Shown here: piece after piece, positions 34,047 through 43,287 of the stretch | Numbering within the stretch: the first letter of the stretch is position 1 | Layout of the letters: every line of letters begins with the position of its first letter | Assembly (NCBI GenBank): GCA_015350385.1 | Contig: WNKI01000005.1 | Span: 2,192,698 to 2,256,697, forward strand | Direction of reading: 5' to 3' | Length of the DNA: 64,000 nucleotides | Source of the DNA: Aculops lycopersici | Lineage: Eukaryota; Arthropoda; Arachnida; Trombidiformes; Eriophyidae | Program-made: the position numbers and the translations under genes | Notes under the pieces: model-generated | The model's input: the letters and a program-made list of their open reading frames with translations, nothing else | Databases searched by the model: none | Told to the model about the DNA's origin: nothing

Positions 34047-35087
34047 TCATCTCATCTTGTAGTAAAACCTATTATCCAGCATAGAGATTCCACCGCTGAA
34101 GTGAATCTCCAGTTCGAAGTCTAGGTCACGTCGGTTGGTTACATTTGGAGTCATTTTGAACTTTCCATTGATTTCTTCTCCCTTGTGGACGGCTATGTAG
34201 TCGGGGAAATAGAATACAGTTTGTTTCCAATGGGTATATTTGTTATTGTCTGGGGCTGTTGAGAATCCCACCGGTGTGTGGCAAGGGGTAAAGTCCACAG
34301 TGAAATATGTCATGAACGCATGAATGTAATCATCTCTCTTCGCTTGTAACTTGAATGGGATCTCAAATGATAGTTCCTCTTTGGTGACGGTATTTAGATT
34401 GACCTCTTTGACCAGAAAGTGATTTGTTACGATCTGCTTAGCATCAACGTTGTCAACTAAAGGTTCACTGATGGCTAGCTCCTTAATGCAGCTCATTTTG
34501 AAACCATATACATCGTCCCAGAAGTTAATCTTTCTCGCCTTGTATGCTCGATCCTCGATTGCGGATATGTAGAGTTTGGCTATATCTGGAAAAATAAGTC
34601 CACCTTTCTTCTTAAGCCACTTGTCTCTGGCGTAGATCACTGTATCTAACATGGACTCGTAAAATAGGCAGTAGCCCATCCATTCGGAGATGATGATATC
34701 GACCTCCTTGAAACCTTTAGGTAACTTTTGCAGATCTTCGATTTTAGACTTGATAACCGTTATCCTATTCGACATGTTGTTCTCCTCGACAATCTTGATG
34801 GCCGAATCAACAATATTGGAACAATCAATCGCTATAACGTGTTTAGCTCCTGCCTTGGCGGCAAACATACTGAGAATACCTGTACCACAGCCGACATCCA
34901 TCACAACTTTACCTTGGAATAAGTGGGGATTCCATTCAATAGCTTTTCTATAGGTCGAGGTTCGAATTTCATCTTTTAGCATCTCTTCATGTATTGCATA
35001 ATGACTGTAAGAGTCAAAGTAGTAGTCTTTTGATGTCATTTCTGAGTCACCATCGGCGGGCTTACTTTCGATTGGTTTGAGCGACAT
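34047..35087 (-). CDS. PRMT1: Protein arginine methyltransferase 1
   Basis: 346 residues from ATG 35087, one exon. Motifs in order: DYYFDSYSHYAIHEEML, the SAM-binding VMDVGCGTGILSMFAAKAG, the double-E loop SEWMGYCLFYESM and THW (KYTHWKQTVFYF). It ends in DNRFYYKMR as PRMT1 usually does. It deposits asymmetric dimethylarginine on histone H4R3 and RNA-binding proteins. The frame is open a further 15 codons upstream but with no ATG and then a stop. The N-terminus MSLKPIESK... DMTSKDYYF-like fits the short vertebrate isoforms. It is convergent with SDHC and divergent from SS18L2. The RGG-rich SERBP1-like protein at 52222 is the kind of substrate it methylates, but that is inference. Confidence 0.96.
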   Translation of the reverse strand: MSLKPIESKPADGDSEMTSKDYYFDSYSHYAIHEEMLKDEIRTSTYRKAIEWNPHLFQGKVVMDVGCGTGILSMFAAKAGAKHVIAIDCSNIVDSAIKIVEENNMSNRITVIKSKIEDLQKLPKGFKEVDIIISEWMGYCLFYESMLDTVIYARDKWLKKKGGLIFPDIAKLYISAIEDRAYKARKINFWDDVYGFKMSCIKELAISEPLVDNVDAKQIVTNHFLVKEVNLNTVTKEELSFEIPFKLQAKRDDYIHAFMTYFTVDFTPCHTPVGFSTAPDNNKYTHWKQTVFYFPDYIAVHKGEEINGKFKMTPNVTNRRDLDFELEIHFSGGISMLDNRFYYKMR

Positions 35088-35683
35088 CTTGTCAAGTTTT
35101 GTAGATTTCGGGGAGCCTTTGGGTAAATTCACGTCAACTTAATTCATCCAGTGATTTGGTGAAATGTATAAAGACTATTGTAAAAAAGTCTAGTTAGTTA
35201 CTGCATAACACTATCTGTGTCGTTATTGTAAACAAGGAGTGCTGGTAATTGGGGGTCGTTTGTTGGTTGGGGTTAATAGATTTTGTGACAGACTATCTCT
35301 TTGTAGATTCATAAATAGTGGAGTAATTGTGTTAAGGGCTATTAGATCCGAATACATTCATCAATATCTTGCCAAATATCGAGTCTAATTCAATATACGA
35401 TGAGACAGAGACTAGAGAAAAGTTATTTGGATGTAGCACGTGTGATCTCTGCAGCATGAGTGGCGCCATAGGGACTCCATGGGCAGCTGCGCGATCTTAT
35501 GACAAAACTCGAAAGAACTGCGACGATCTCGGCTTGCTTTGTTTAGTTCTTCTACAGTAGAATCGGAATAAATTACTTCAAGTCTTCTTATTTGCAAACT
35601 CAAGTTACCTGTCTTACTAGTTTGATATATTGTGTGGATAGATATATGCACACAGTACAAAAATCAATCTTCCCCCTGTCGCC
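35088..35683. promoter_or_regulatory. Divergent promoter region PRMT1/SS18L2
   Basis: About 600 bp between divergent start codons. No TATA/Inr pair with good spacing was found, consistent with TATA-less housekeeping promoters. Short frames at 35369-35660 have no recognisable content. Confidence 0.35.
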
Positions 35684-36010
35684 ATGAGTTTGATGTTCAA
35701 ACCCCCAACGAAGGATAGGGCATTGGACCCGAATCTTGTGCAAGCTGTAAGTAAACTCTTGTAATATCCAAGACTCTCAAAAAGAGATCGGCCGTTAACT
35801 TGACCATTCATAACCTCCCAGATGCTTAAGGAGAACGCTCTACTCATCAAAATAGTCACCGAGTACCAGAACAAAGGGAAGGTACACGAGTGCATGAAGT
35901 ATCAGGATATTCTAACGAGGAATCTATTGTACTTGTCAGGCATATCAGAGTTCCAGGCAGATGAGAATTTTGAAGTTACACCTGTGAAGCAAAAAGACAA
36001 AAGTGATTAA
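35684..36010 (+). CDS. SS18L2: SS18-like protein 2 (SSXT domain)
   Basis: Exons 35684-35746 and 35822-36010, a phase-0 intron (GTAAGT ... CCCAG), 83 residues. The SSXT/SNH helix pair reads MLKENALLI, VTEYQNKGKVHECMKYQ and LTRNLLYLSGI, as in human SS18L2 (77 residues) and the N-terminus of SS18, which binds SWI/SNF complexes. No Gln/Pro/Tyr-rich tail follows, so it is the small SS18L2 type and not SS18 itself. It is too short for most gene finders, and the intron splits it. It is convergent with the delta-COP-like gene, whose stop lies only 73 nt away. Confidence 0.88.
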
Positions 36011-36083
36011 GATAAGAATCAGATTAGAGCTGTAAATTTGTATATCTATAAATTAACTTGGAATCTATTCATGTGATAAAAAT

Positions 36084-36782
36084 TTAACTCTTGGGCTTTA
36101 GTTTCAAGGCTCTTCCTCTGGACATTGCTCTTGCGGGTTTAGACGGTTTGTGCTCCACCTCAACAACTGGATCCCTAATCTTGGACTCTGAGCTGATGGC
36201 CGATTTAGAAATTGGACCTCTGCTCGTTGCTCTATCTGATTGTTCTAGCATTTCGTTTCTTCTCTTCTGATCGAGTTCCTTAGATTTTTCGGCAGCCTTC
36301 GCTTTAGCTTCTCTCTCTTTCTTGGTTAGATTATCCATGAATGCCTTCTCCTCCTCCGATTTCATAGTCATGACGGTCCTCAGTTGGGTCAGGTCATCAA
36401 TTTGTCGGACGCCCATTGAGACAATCTCGTCGAATACAAATAATAGGTCAAATCTACTCTGTGTAAGTCCCTCTTCGTTGATGAGTCCTTGCCTACCACT
36501 TGAGGCAAACTCATTTATTGCACCAACGAAAAGTCTAAGTGTTTTAATATCCTCTAATATATTGGAATGTTTATCTGTCACTAGAACACAGTAAAAATCG
36601 TTGATAGCTTGGTATATGTATCTAACCTTCTCTGTTTCAATTATAGTATGCTGTTTACCTTTTGTAATCAGTCGAGAGAATGCAATATATAAAGCCTCGA
36701 CTTTTGCTTTGGACATCTCACAATATTGCCGGGCAACATAGATGGCCCCATCCTTGTCCACGACAGCTGCAGATAATATCAT
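36084..36782 (-). CDS. Delta-COP-like protein with longin domain only
   Basis: 232 residues, one exon. Residues 1-130 match the longin domain of coatomer subunit delta (ARCN1): ILSAAVVDKDG, SRLITKGKQHTIIETEKVRYIYQ, HSNILEDIKTLRLF and FDLLFVFDEIVSMG. A charged helix rich in Lys and Glu follows, then a linker ending RALKLKPKS, where full-length delta-COP reads SKALKLGAKGKE and continues into the mu-homology domain. Here a stop follows at once and SS18L2 ends 73 nt away, so no downstream exon with that domain fits. Human delta-COP is 511 residues. The longin domain joins zeta/beta-type contacts in COPI, and the missing domain binds cargo WxW motifs and Dsl1. It could be the working subunit shortened, a second copy, or a decaying copy. 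A divergent paralogue lies at 42345. Confidence 0.85.
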   Translation of the reverse strand: MILSAAVVDKDGAIYVARQYCEMSKAKVEALYIAFSRLITKGKQHTIIETEKVRYIYQAINDFYCVLVTDKHSNILEDIKTLRLFVGAINEFASSGRQGLINEEGLTQSRFDLLFVFDEIVSMGVRQIDDLTQLRTVMTMKSEEEKAFMDNLTKKEREAKAKAAEKSKELDQKRRNEMLEQSDRATSRGPISKSAISSESKIRDPVVEVEHKPSKPARAMSRGRALKLKPKS

Positions 36783-37384
36783 CGTGGAGTGTTGAGGTAT
36801 TGATGTTGCTGTAATGTACCAACAATTTCAATATTTGGAACACGATAATTGGGTGATATTTGTTAGCAAAATGTTTCTTGATTCGCTCTCACCATGACAG
36901 CATAAAGTTGAAGGCTCACTATAAACATGCTAATGACTGCAGTTTTCCAAATCGACTTCAGACTCATTCTCCGCTCGCAGCCTTAAGCGGCAGCAGAGTT
37001 GCCGCTTAAGCTGCTTCCTCGTTGATGCGCTGAGGAACTGCAGCTTTCATAATGCAGTCTGCGGTAGCCGAAGCTCACTAGACATTTACACAACGTGTAC
37101 TGTGCAACACAGGATGAAGCATCCAGGTAGTCGTCAACATTAGCAGGTTTGAGGCCATATATCAACACATCTCTAGCCTCTAGTGTAGTAGTTTATTATG
37201 GTGCTATGCCGAGGCGAAATGTCAAGCTTGAGATACGGTACGGTTAGCCATCTTGCATCTGGTTAAGCAAACCCTATCAACAACAATAAGCTTCCATCAA
37301 TAACAATGAATTATTGAATTAACATTATTGTGCAATATGTAACACTATTCTAATGTTATTGATTCTAAATAATCTATTTTGAAA
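36783..37384. other. Intergenic between delta-COP-like gene and PAL
   Basis: 600 bp between divergent genes, with AT-rich sequence (37260-37380) just before PAL. Apart from the hairpin pair no element was recognised. Confidence 0.35.
36977..37044. other. Two overlapping hairpins in intergenic DNA
   Basis: Arm 36977-36992 (GCAGCCTTAAGCGGCA) pairs with 37000-37014 (TGCCGCTTAAGCTGC) with one bulged base and a 7-nt loop. A second stem pairs 37010-37020 with 37032-37044 (GAGGAACTGCAGC) and shares bases with the right arm of the first, so the two cannot form fully together. It lies between the delta-COP-like gene (-) and PAL (+). Function unknown. Confidence 0.6.
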
Positions 37385-38983
37385 ATGATTTTAGCAACCA
37401 CCATATTGAGCATCCTAACTCTTATAGCTATCAATGCTGTACCAATATCGGCTAGTAGTTTTAAGAAATCAGAGTTTAATTACACTCTAGACGAAGGATA
37501 TCCGATAGGAAGCAAATTGTTCGGCAATATTGCAGGAGTCGATGTAGATAGAAACAACAATGTTATTATATTCCACCGCGGATCTCACATTTGGGACGCG
37601 TCAACATTCGATGGAAATGAAGTCTACCAGCCAGATCGAAACACGCCAATACCAGAGGAAACAGTTGTAACCATCGACCCGAGAAAGAAGGAAATTTTGC
37701 AAGCATGGGGGAAGGATTTATTCTACATGCCTCACGGTCTCTCACTGGATTTTACTGGAAAGAATCTTTGGTTAACTGATGTTGCATTGCACCAAGTGTT
37801 CAAATACCCACTCAATGGAAGTCAAGAGTTGATGTCTCTAGGTTCTCCGTTTGTTCCCGGCAACGACGATACTCACTTTTGCAAACCCACCAGTGTGGCC
37901 GACACCGGGGAATTTATCTTTGTAGCCGACGGATATTGCAATAGCCGCGTGGTCATGTTCTCGGCAACCGGCAACTTTTTGGGTGAATTCGGCCAATCCT
38001 CGGAGGCAAGTTTCATCTCATCCTCGACAGCCACCCAGCCTACCTTCAATGTCCCTCACAAGATCACATATGCCAAGGAGGCGAGGATGCTCTGTGTCGC
38101 CGATCGTGAAAATGGAAGAATTCAATGTTTCAGCTTTGAACCCAAACACGACAAAATGAATTCGGCAAATGAGCGACTCATCTTGAATGGTGCAATCGAG
38201 GCAAAGTTTATAATTGCAGACCCGCAGTTCAATGGTAGATTGTTCTCTCTAGACTATAGCCCATATCGTGGTGGCATAATTGTTGCAGTTTCCGGTCAAA
38301 GTCCGTTTCACGCAAGTAAACCACCATTGGGCTTTGTCTACAATGTTACAACTGGCCAACTATTGTCGAAATTCTCACCGCCTAAAGGTAGAACCTTTGG
38401 AATGGCTCACGATTTGGCGATCACAGGTGACGAGGCTGGATCCTTGTTTGTGGTGGACATTGCACCTGTAAACCTGTGGAAATTTTCGAGACCAATAGCT
38501 GCGCACAAGAGTTCAAGGGCCGTGGAAATTGGAAGATTTGCAAGCAATGGAGTAAACCAAGCGATAACAATGATGAGTTCAAAAGATCACGGTAAAGGAA
38601 TCATTTGGTATATCTTCTTAGGTGGGCTTTTAGTGACTATATTGTTAGTTGTTAACAAGACAAGACGTATCCATAGGTACACCTCGCCAAATTCGTTCGC
38701 AGCTCTCTACTCAAATAGCTATCCAGCTTCTATCAATAGCTTGTTTGGAAACAGCAGCGGATTCCAACGTAGAGGACCTAGTAGTAGTACAAACTCGTTC
38801 TTTGGAACAATGTTTTCTCGAAGATCATTCTTCAATCTCTTCGAGAGGAGCAGCCAGCAACAGAACGATTTTAGCAGAATACCTCTGGAGGAAAGTGATA
38901 ACTCCGACGATGATAAGAGTGACTCCGATGTCGAGGAGTTCAACATCAACCAAGCTAACGCCAGTGTTAAGATCAATGTATAG
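37385..38983 (+). CDS. Membrane-anchored peptidyl-alpha-hydroxyglycine amidating lyase
   Basis: 532 residues, one exon. Signal peptide (about 1-24), then an NHL-type beta-propeller with PAL-family motifs (IAGVDVDRNNNVIIFHRG, MPHGLSLDF, LTDVALHQVFKY, HFCKPTSVA, ADGYCNSRVVMFS, NVPHKITYA, VADRENGRIQCF). A membrane helix lies near 403-421 (IIWYIFLGGLLVTILLVV), followed by a cytosolic tail of about 110 Ser-rich and acidic residues. PAL cleaves peptidyl-alpha-hydroxyglycine to the amidated peptide and glyoxylate, the last step of neuropeptide amidation. In vertebrates PHM and PAL are fused. In insects they are separate genes, as here. The membrane anchor and long tail suggest sorting to secretory granules. 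The ATG at 37385 follows a non-ATG open stretch. Confidence 0.9.
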   Translation: MILATTILSILTLIAINAVPISASSFKKSEFNYTLDEGYPIGSKLFGNIAGVDVDRNNNVIIFHRGSHIWDASTFDGNEVYQPDRNTPIPEETVVTIDPRKKEILQAWGKDLFYMPHGLSLDFTGKNLWLTDVALHQVFKYPLNGSQELMSLGSPFVPGNDDTHFCKPTSVADTGEFIFVADGYCNSRVVMFSATGNFLGEFGQSSEASFISSSTATQPTFNVPHKITYAKEARMLCVADRENGRIQCFSFEPKHDKMNSANERLILNGAIEAKFIIADPQFNGRLFSLDYSPYRGGIIVAVSGQSPFHASKPPLGFVYNVTTGQLLSKFSPPKGRTFGMAHDLAITGDEAGSLFVVDIAPVNLWKFSRPIAAHKSSRAVEIGRFASNGVNQAITMMSSKDHGKGIIWYIFLGGLLVTILLVVNKTRRIHRYTSPNSFAALYSNSYPASINSLFGNSSGFQRRGPSSSTNSFFGTMFSRRSFFNLFERSSQQQNDFSRIPLEESDNSDDDKSDSDVEEFNINQANASVKINV

Positions 38984-40054
38984 TAGAAGTGAAAAACATT
39001 GTGTTGTGCACAAAGAGTGTAAAGAAAGAAGTCTATGGAAAGGATCCGAGGGGAGTGGAGAAAAAGAACTCAGACTAGTCTATAACCAACGAAACTAAAC
39101 ATCATCACATTTAAAAATAACATATGGAAACAATATGACAACCTCATAGAAGGCTAATACACATCCGGTCAATGATCTCAAATAGCGAACTGAATATTGG
39201 CTTCAGGCAGAAGAGCAGACACTTGAGGATTCGAGGAAGTTGTGTGGGCGATCGTCTACTCAATTGCTCAAGGCCAAAGGCTTGTCGATACGTAAAAGCA
39301 CCCTTATTTATGATAACCACTCACGCATGAGCTTACCATCGAAGATGGTACCAAGCAATAAAAATTGTTCGTTATTGAATGAATTTTTTGATATATTTGT
39401 TTGCTCATTTACTTCCACTTAACCATGGTTGACATTGCAGATGATCGCAGAGAATGACGCTTACTTCCGGGGAGTTTCATCTTTCATTGCTTTCTCGTCT
39501 AGATGAAGCTGCATCACTGACTGTTGAAAGGGAAAGCGCGTTAGTCGGGATAAGGGGCCACGCTTAGTCAATTTTTCTACCTGACAAGTCTGGAGTATTT
39601 CTAAAATAAATAAGCATGCTAAAATGGAAGCTCAGCATCTCAAAATACGATAATTCTTACACTGACTGACTAGCTCGATTTCAATTACCCAGTCGAACAC
39701 AACCACACCCATATGCTTGCTATACATTGAGGTGTCAACAGGTGTGGAAGGAAGACAGCCGTGTGAGTCATCTATGCTAGAGAGAGTATTCATTGATCGC
39801 AAAGAAAGGGGAATTGATAATCTAATCTGCGGTCCACTTAACAGAGAGCACCTCTAAGAGTCGTGAGATAATCTTGATGTAAATTTACCTGACAATCGTA
39901 ACCATCTTGGTCAAACCTGTCGTTTTGTCGAGTTGATTAACTGTATGCTCATGTATATGTAACATTTGTGCATTAGCATAACTTTGACTGCAACTCACAA
40001 CTGACGGCATCTGACGCATGCAGTGCAAATCGTCCTAAAATATGCTAGCCCATT
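38984..40054. other. Intergenic, no firm gene
   Basis: About 1.1 kb. AATAAA at 39357-39362 may end PAL transcripts, 375 nt past the stop. A donor-like GTGAGT lies near 39763. Short frames show no family resemblance. Further 5' exons of the MTMR-like gene could be here but none could be supported. Confidence 0.35.
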
Positions 40055-42210
40055 ATGGGGAATGAAAAAGCTTCACTCAGACATGGAGAGCAACACACAC
40101 AAAGAGAGAGAGAGAGANNNNNNNNNNNNNNNNNNNNAGAGGGAGAGAGAGGGAGAGCGGAAAAAGCAGCACTCAGATTGACACAAGTAGACAGTACGGC
40201 AAACAACGGCAGCGACGCATCCCAATCCACTGACTTCCAGGGTAGCCTCTCGAGTTGCACTTCACAGCAGGTGGAACTGAAAACATTATCTCTGCTTATC
40301 CTTCCTTAAATGTGCGACTGTAATTTTATTAAATAATGTTTTGAATAATCTTACCTGTTGACTTTTATTACCCAAATATTCCCTCTAAATTCTATCATTA
40401 AACTCATATTAGATATATTGCCCTTTGTTACAGATGAAGATAGTCTTGTTGTTTTCCGTCAACACCAAGAGCCAACTGCAACAGATTGTTCGATCTGGTC
40501 GACATTTGAGATCATTATTATCATTGTCACAGGTTAAGAGTTACGATTATGCCTTATATCAGAATCAATTACCAATAAGCATACTTCTATCATTGGATCT
40601 AATAATTTCCATAATAATAAGCTAGGTTTTATAATATTGCAACAATTTGAATCCAAACAGTATTAAAAGTTGAATTGTCACAGCAGCTACCTATTGTGTC
40701 GTTGCAAATCCAATGTTTAGATATGAAAAAAGCCTTCAGAAAATCGTTGAAACGCCAAGCGTCTCTAAATTATCTCTCCAGTAGCTTGAGAAATTATAGT
40801 AGAAGTCATTCAGACGCCTTTAAAGGTCTCAATGGTACACCAATACTCTGGCAAGCTTTAGCAAGAAAGTATCAATTCAACTATCCTAAAGATTGGTACT
40901 TCGTAGAAGCTCACTGGCTCGATCAAATCGAAAGCTTCCAAGAACAACCAATCGATTGTCCAGGACGTGATGCAAAGATGAATAATGCAATTACCAGGAT
41001 ATCGCAATGTAACGAATCATACCAACTATGCAATAGCCTGCCAAGATCTTTCATTGTACCCAAGGACCTCAAAGATGTCACTCTCATTAACTCCATGTCC
41101 ACTATTATCAAAGATCATAGAGTTCCCATCATAAGTTATTGTTGTCCCATAGAGTATCGAAGAAATTTCATCATTCGATGTGCGTCATCTGATCAGCAAT
41201 CCAAGGTAATTGAGATAATGGCCCAAATAGTGAAACCCCTAAAAGTTTTGAATTTATCAGCTATAGCTCCAACGATTGACTCAGTAGAATCTGCTCATAA
41301 GAAGCTAAGAGATGTTTGCAGACCCGGCGAAGATACTCTAAATTTTATATCCAAGAGTGGTAAGTGGCTGAATATTGTCAGCTTAGCTCTAAAGATTGTT
41401 AAAGAAACTGCCAGGATTGTTCTGAATGAAGCCTCGGTGATGCTCATTGAACGCGATGATAAAGGTTGGAACAATCTTGTATCTTCCCTTGTTCAGATGA
41501 TTCTCGAGCCACATCGACGGACCATTGATGGATTGGAATCGCTTATAAGCAAGGAGTGGATATATCTATCGGGTGGACAAATTGATAGCTCAAAACCAGA
41601 ACCCCTGTTTGCTCTGTTCCTAGATTGTATTTATCAGATTTACATCCAGAATCCAACAAAATTTGAGTTCACCAGTGAATATCTAAGATATCTGTTCGAA
41701 GCCCAATACATTTGTATTCCCTTCATTTCAAATAATGATAATCGAAGCAATAATAACTATAGTAGCCAGCGCACAAATGGTGTTTTGAGTAAGAACAAAA
41801 CATCGGCTTCGTTCAACCACGACGAGACGTCTGAGGATATAATCGGCAACGAGCCAGCCTCATATACATATTATAAGCAATCCATTAACATGATGGATTT
41901 AAGTATCTCAAACAATAACAACACAGTGCATGATGGTAAGGATGCAAATATCGATGGCAAGATGCAACAGGATCCGGTGCAACAGCTAGATAGTGGCTAC
42001 CATTTTCTTATGTTCAGTCCGTTTTATAACCCGGATTACGATTTGCCTCCGATTGAGATACACGATCACATAGCAAATATAAAGCTGTGGTCTTCTTTAT
42101 ATCTCAGGTGGCAGCCAGTTATAAATTATGGTTGTATAGAGGAGATATTTTACTTTCAAACACAATTTCCAAGCTTATCAAAATCATCAAGTCAGTCAAA
42201 AGTAACATAG
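40055..42210 (+). CDS. Myotubularin-related pseudophosphatase, MTMR10/12 type
   Basis: Model: exons 40055-40270 (crosses an N gap), 40434-40532 and 40684-42210, all phase 0, 613 residues. The main exon carries the myotubularin fold: SLPRSFIVPKDL, VPIISYCCP, SVESAHKKLRDVCR, NLVSSLVQMILEPHRRTIDG, LISKEWIYLSGG, PLFALFLDCIYQIY and FEFTSEYLRYLF. It ends with IKLWSSLYLRWQP, found in MTMR10/11/12. Where active enzymes have the HCSDGWDRT loop this protein has IERDDKGWNN, so both the catalytic Cys and Arg are absent. Such members act as adaptors for active 3-phosphatases on PI3P and PI(3,5)P2. The GRAM region before it is poorly conserved. The first exon rests on a donor at 40271 and frame agreement only and runs through an (AG)n microsatellite. 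The other two are firmer. Confidence 0.8.
40101..40152. repeat. (AG)n microsatellite with 20-N gap
   Basis: AG dinucleotides at 40103-40117, the gap at 40118-40137, then AG/GGGAG repeats to about 40158. The gap length is arbitrary, so the reading frame of the proposed MTMR first exon across it is unknown. Confidence 0.9.
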
Positions 42211-42344
42211 CACAATAAGAAAAATTTGGTCCCCTCAAAGCTAGAACCAAAAGACGAACTGAAGTCAACTAGGTTAAGTTCCGTCAGAAAAATTGTTTGC
42301 TTGTTTGTTTTGCTGTTTAGTTATCTTCTCGAGATTCTACCGGT

Positions 42345-43178
42345 TCATTGACTCTGAGATGTATCTAGCTCCTCCATTGAAGGTGCTGTGCAGGTGGCGG
42401 CTTTATAAAATTCTAAAGGGGTGTTTGATAACAGGTCACGTCTTGCAAACAACCGCAAGTACGGATCCTGGAGTCGTCGGATCTCTAATCTAATATCTTC
42501 AAGGCGACACTTGAGCCTGCAACCATCTATTACAGTCTCTTCGCTGATTGATTGACTTTCACTAGAGCAGCAACTATCAGCGTCCTGGTAGAGGTCGTCA
42601 CTGTTTGGATTAGGTTTACGTTTAGGTGCTAGCTTTTCACTGATAGACCAAGATTCTGCTATTAACCCGTTGAAGTAGTTCACATCAACATCCTTTAAGT
42701 GACCGTCGCGTATGCTGAGCAAAAATGAAACACGATCCTCAAATTCCTTTTCCCATATCTCGGGCAAATCTGTAGATTTTCTATCTCCACAAGTGGGACA
42801 CTCATTATACTCATCCCATGGCCGCCAAAGATGACGATAGAACAGGTCACATTGTTCCTCTGTAATGGTAGAGCTGTTGGTGTCTGAGGCCCCATATTCC
42901 ATGATCGCGCATACAAGTCTACCTAGGTGGTGAATGTCGGTGAACATATTTGAGTCTACATCTGTGACTAATAGCCAAAAGAGATCGTCGGTTTGTTTGT
43001 AAATGTATCTGACATGCGTTGTCTCAATGTAGGGGAACTCAATTTCATTATCTTCAATACTTCGAGCGTATAAGAATTCCTCTGCATGCTTCTCGGCCTC
43101 TTTTTGGATATCGCGAGGTACCTGGCTCGAGTGGAAGACTTGATTGTTTTGGGACACGATGGTAGCGCTGATGATCAT
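42345..43178 (-). CDS. Divergent delta-COP longin paralogue
   Basis: 277 residues, one exon, ATG 43178. The first 120 residues align with the delta-COP-like protein at 36084 and with delta-COP: MIISATIVSQNN versus MILSAAVVDKDG, IETTHVRYIYKQTDDLFWLLVTD versus IETEKVRYIYQAINDFYCVLVTD, then SNMFTDIHHLGRLVCAIMEY and ITEEQCDLFY. Beyond that it loses resemblance. It has a CPTCGD pair, an acidic and Ser/Cys-rich stretch, a late charged helix (KCRLEDIRLEIRRLQDPYLRLFARRDLL) and no mu-homology domain. Family membership of the longin half is well supported by the matches. Function is unknown, and adaptor or COPI-related roles are guesses. It is convergent with the MTMR gene, and its start lies 110 nt past the end of the upstream SUEL-like gene on the same strand. 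Confidence 0.75.
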   Translation of the reverse strand: MIISATIVSQNNQVFHSSQVPRDIQKEAEKHAEEFLYARSIEDNEIEFPYIETTHVRYIYKQTDDLFWLLVTDVDSNMFTDIHHLGRLVCAIMEYGASDTNSSTITEEQCDLFYRHLWRPWDEYNECPTCGDRKSTDLPEIWEKEFEDRVSFLLSIRDGHLKDVDVNYFNGLIAESWSISEKLAPKRKPNPNSDDLYQDADSCCSSESQSISEETVIDGCRLKCRLEDIRLEIRRLQDPYLRLFARRDLLSNTPLEFYKAATCTAPSMEELDTSQSQ

Positions 43179-43287
43179 GATGATGCCTCAATAAAATCAA
43201 TTGTTCTCGATATGGTTAAAAATTCTAGGACCCTTTTGTGATAAAATAGACTATTGGGTGGGCAACCGTTACGCCCTCATTTCAGAA

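Noticed and set aside
35088..35132. Longer PRMT1 start 15 codons upstream
   Set aside because: The frame there begins at GTG after a stop. The ATG at 35087 matches the usual N-terminus.
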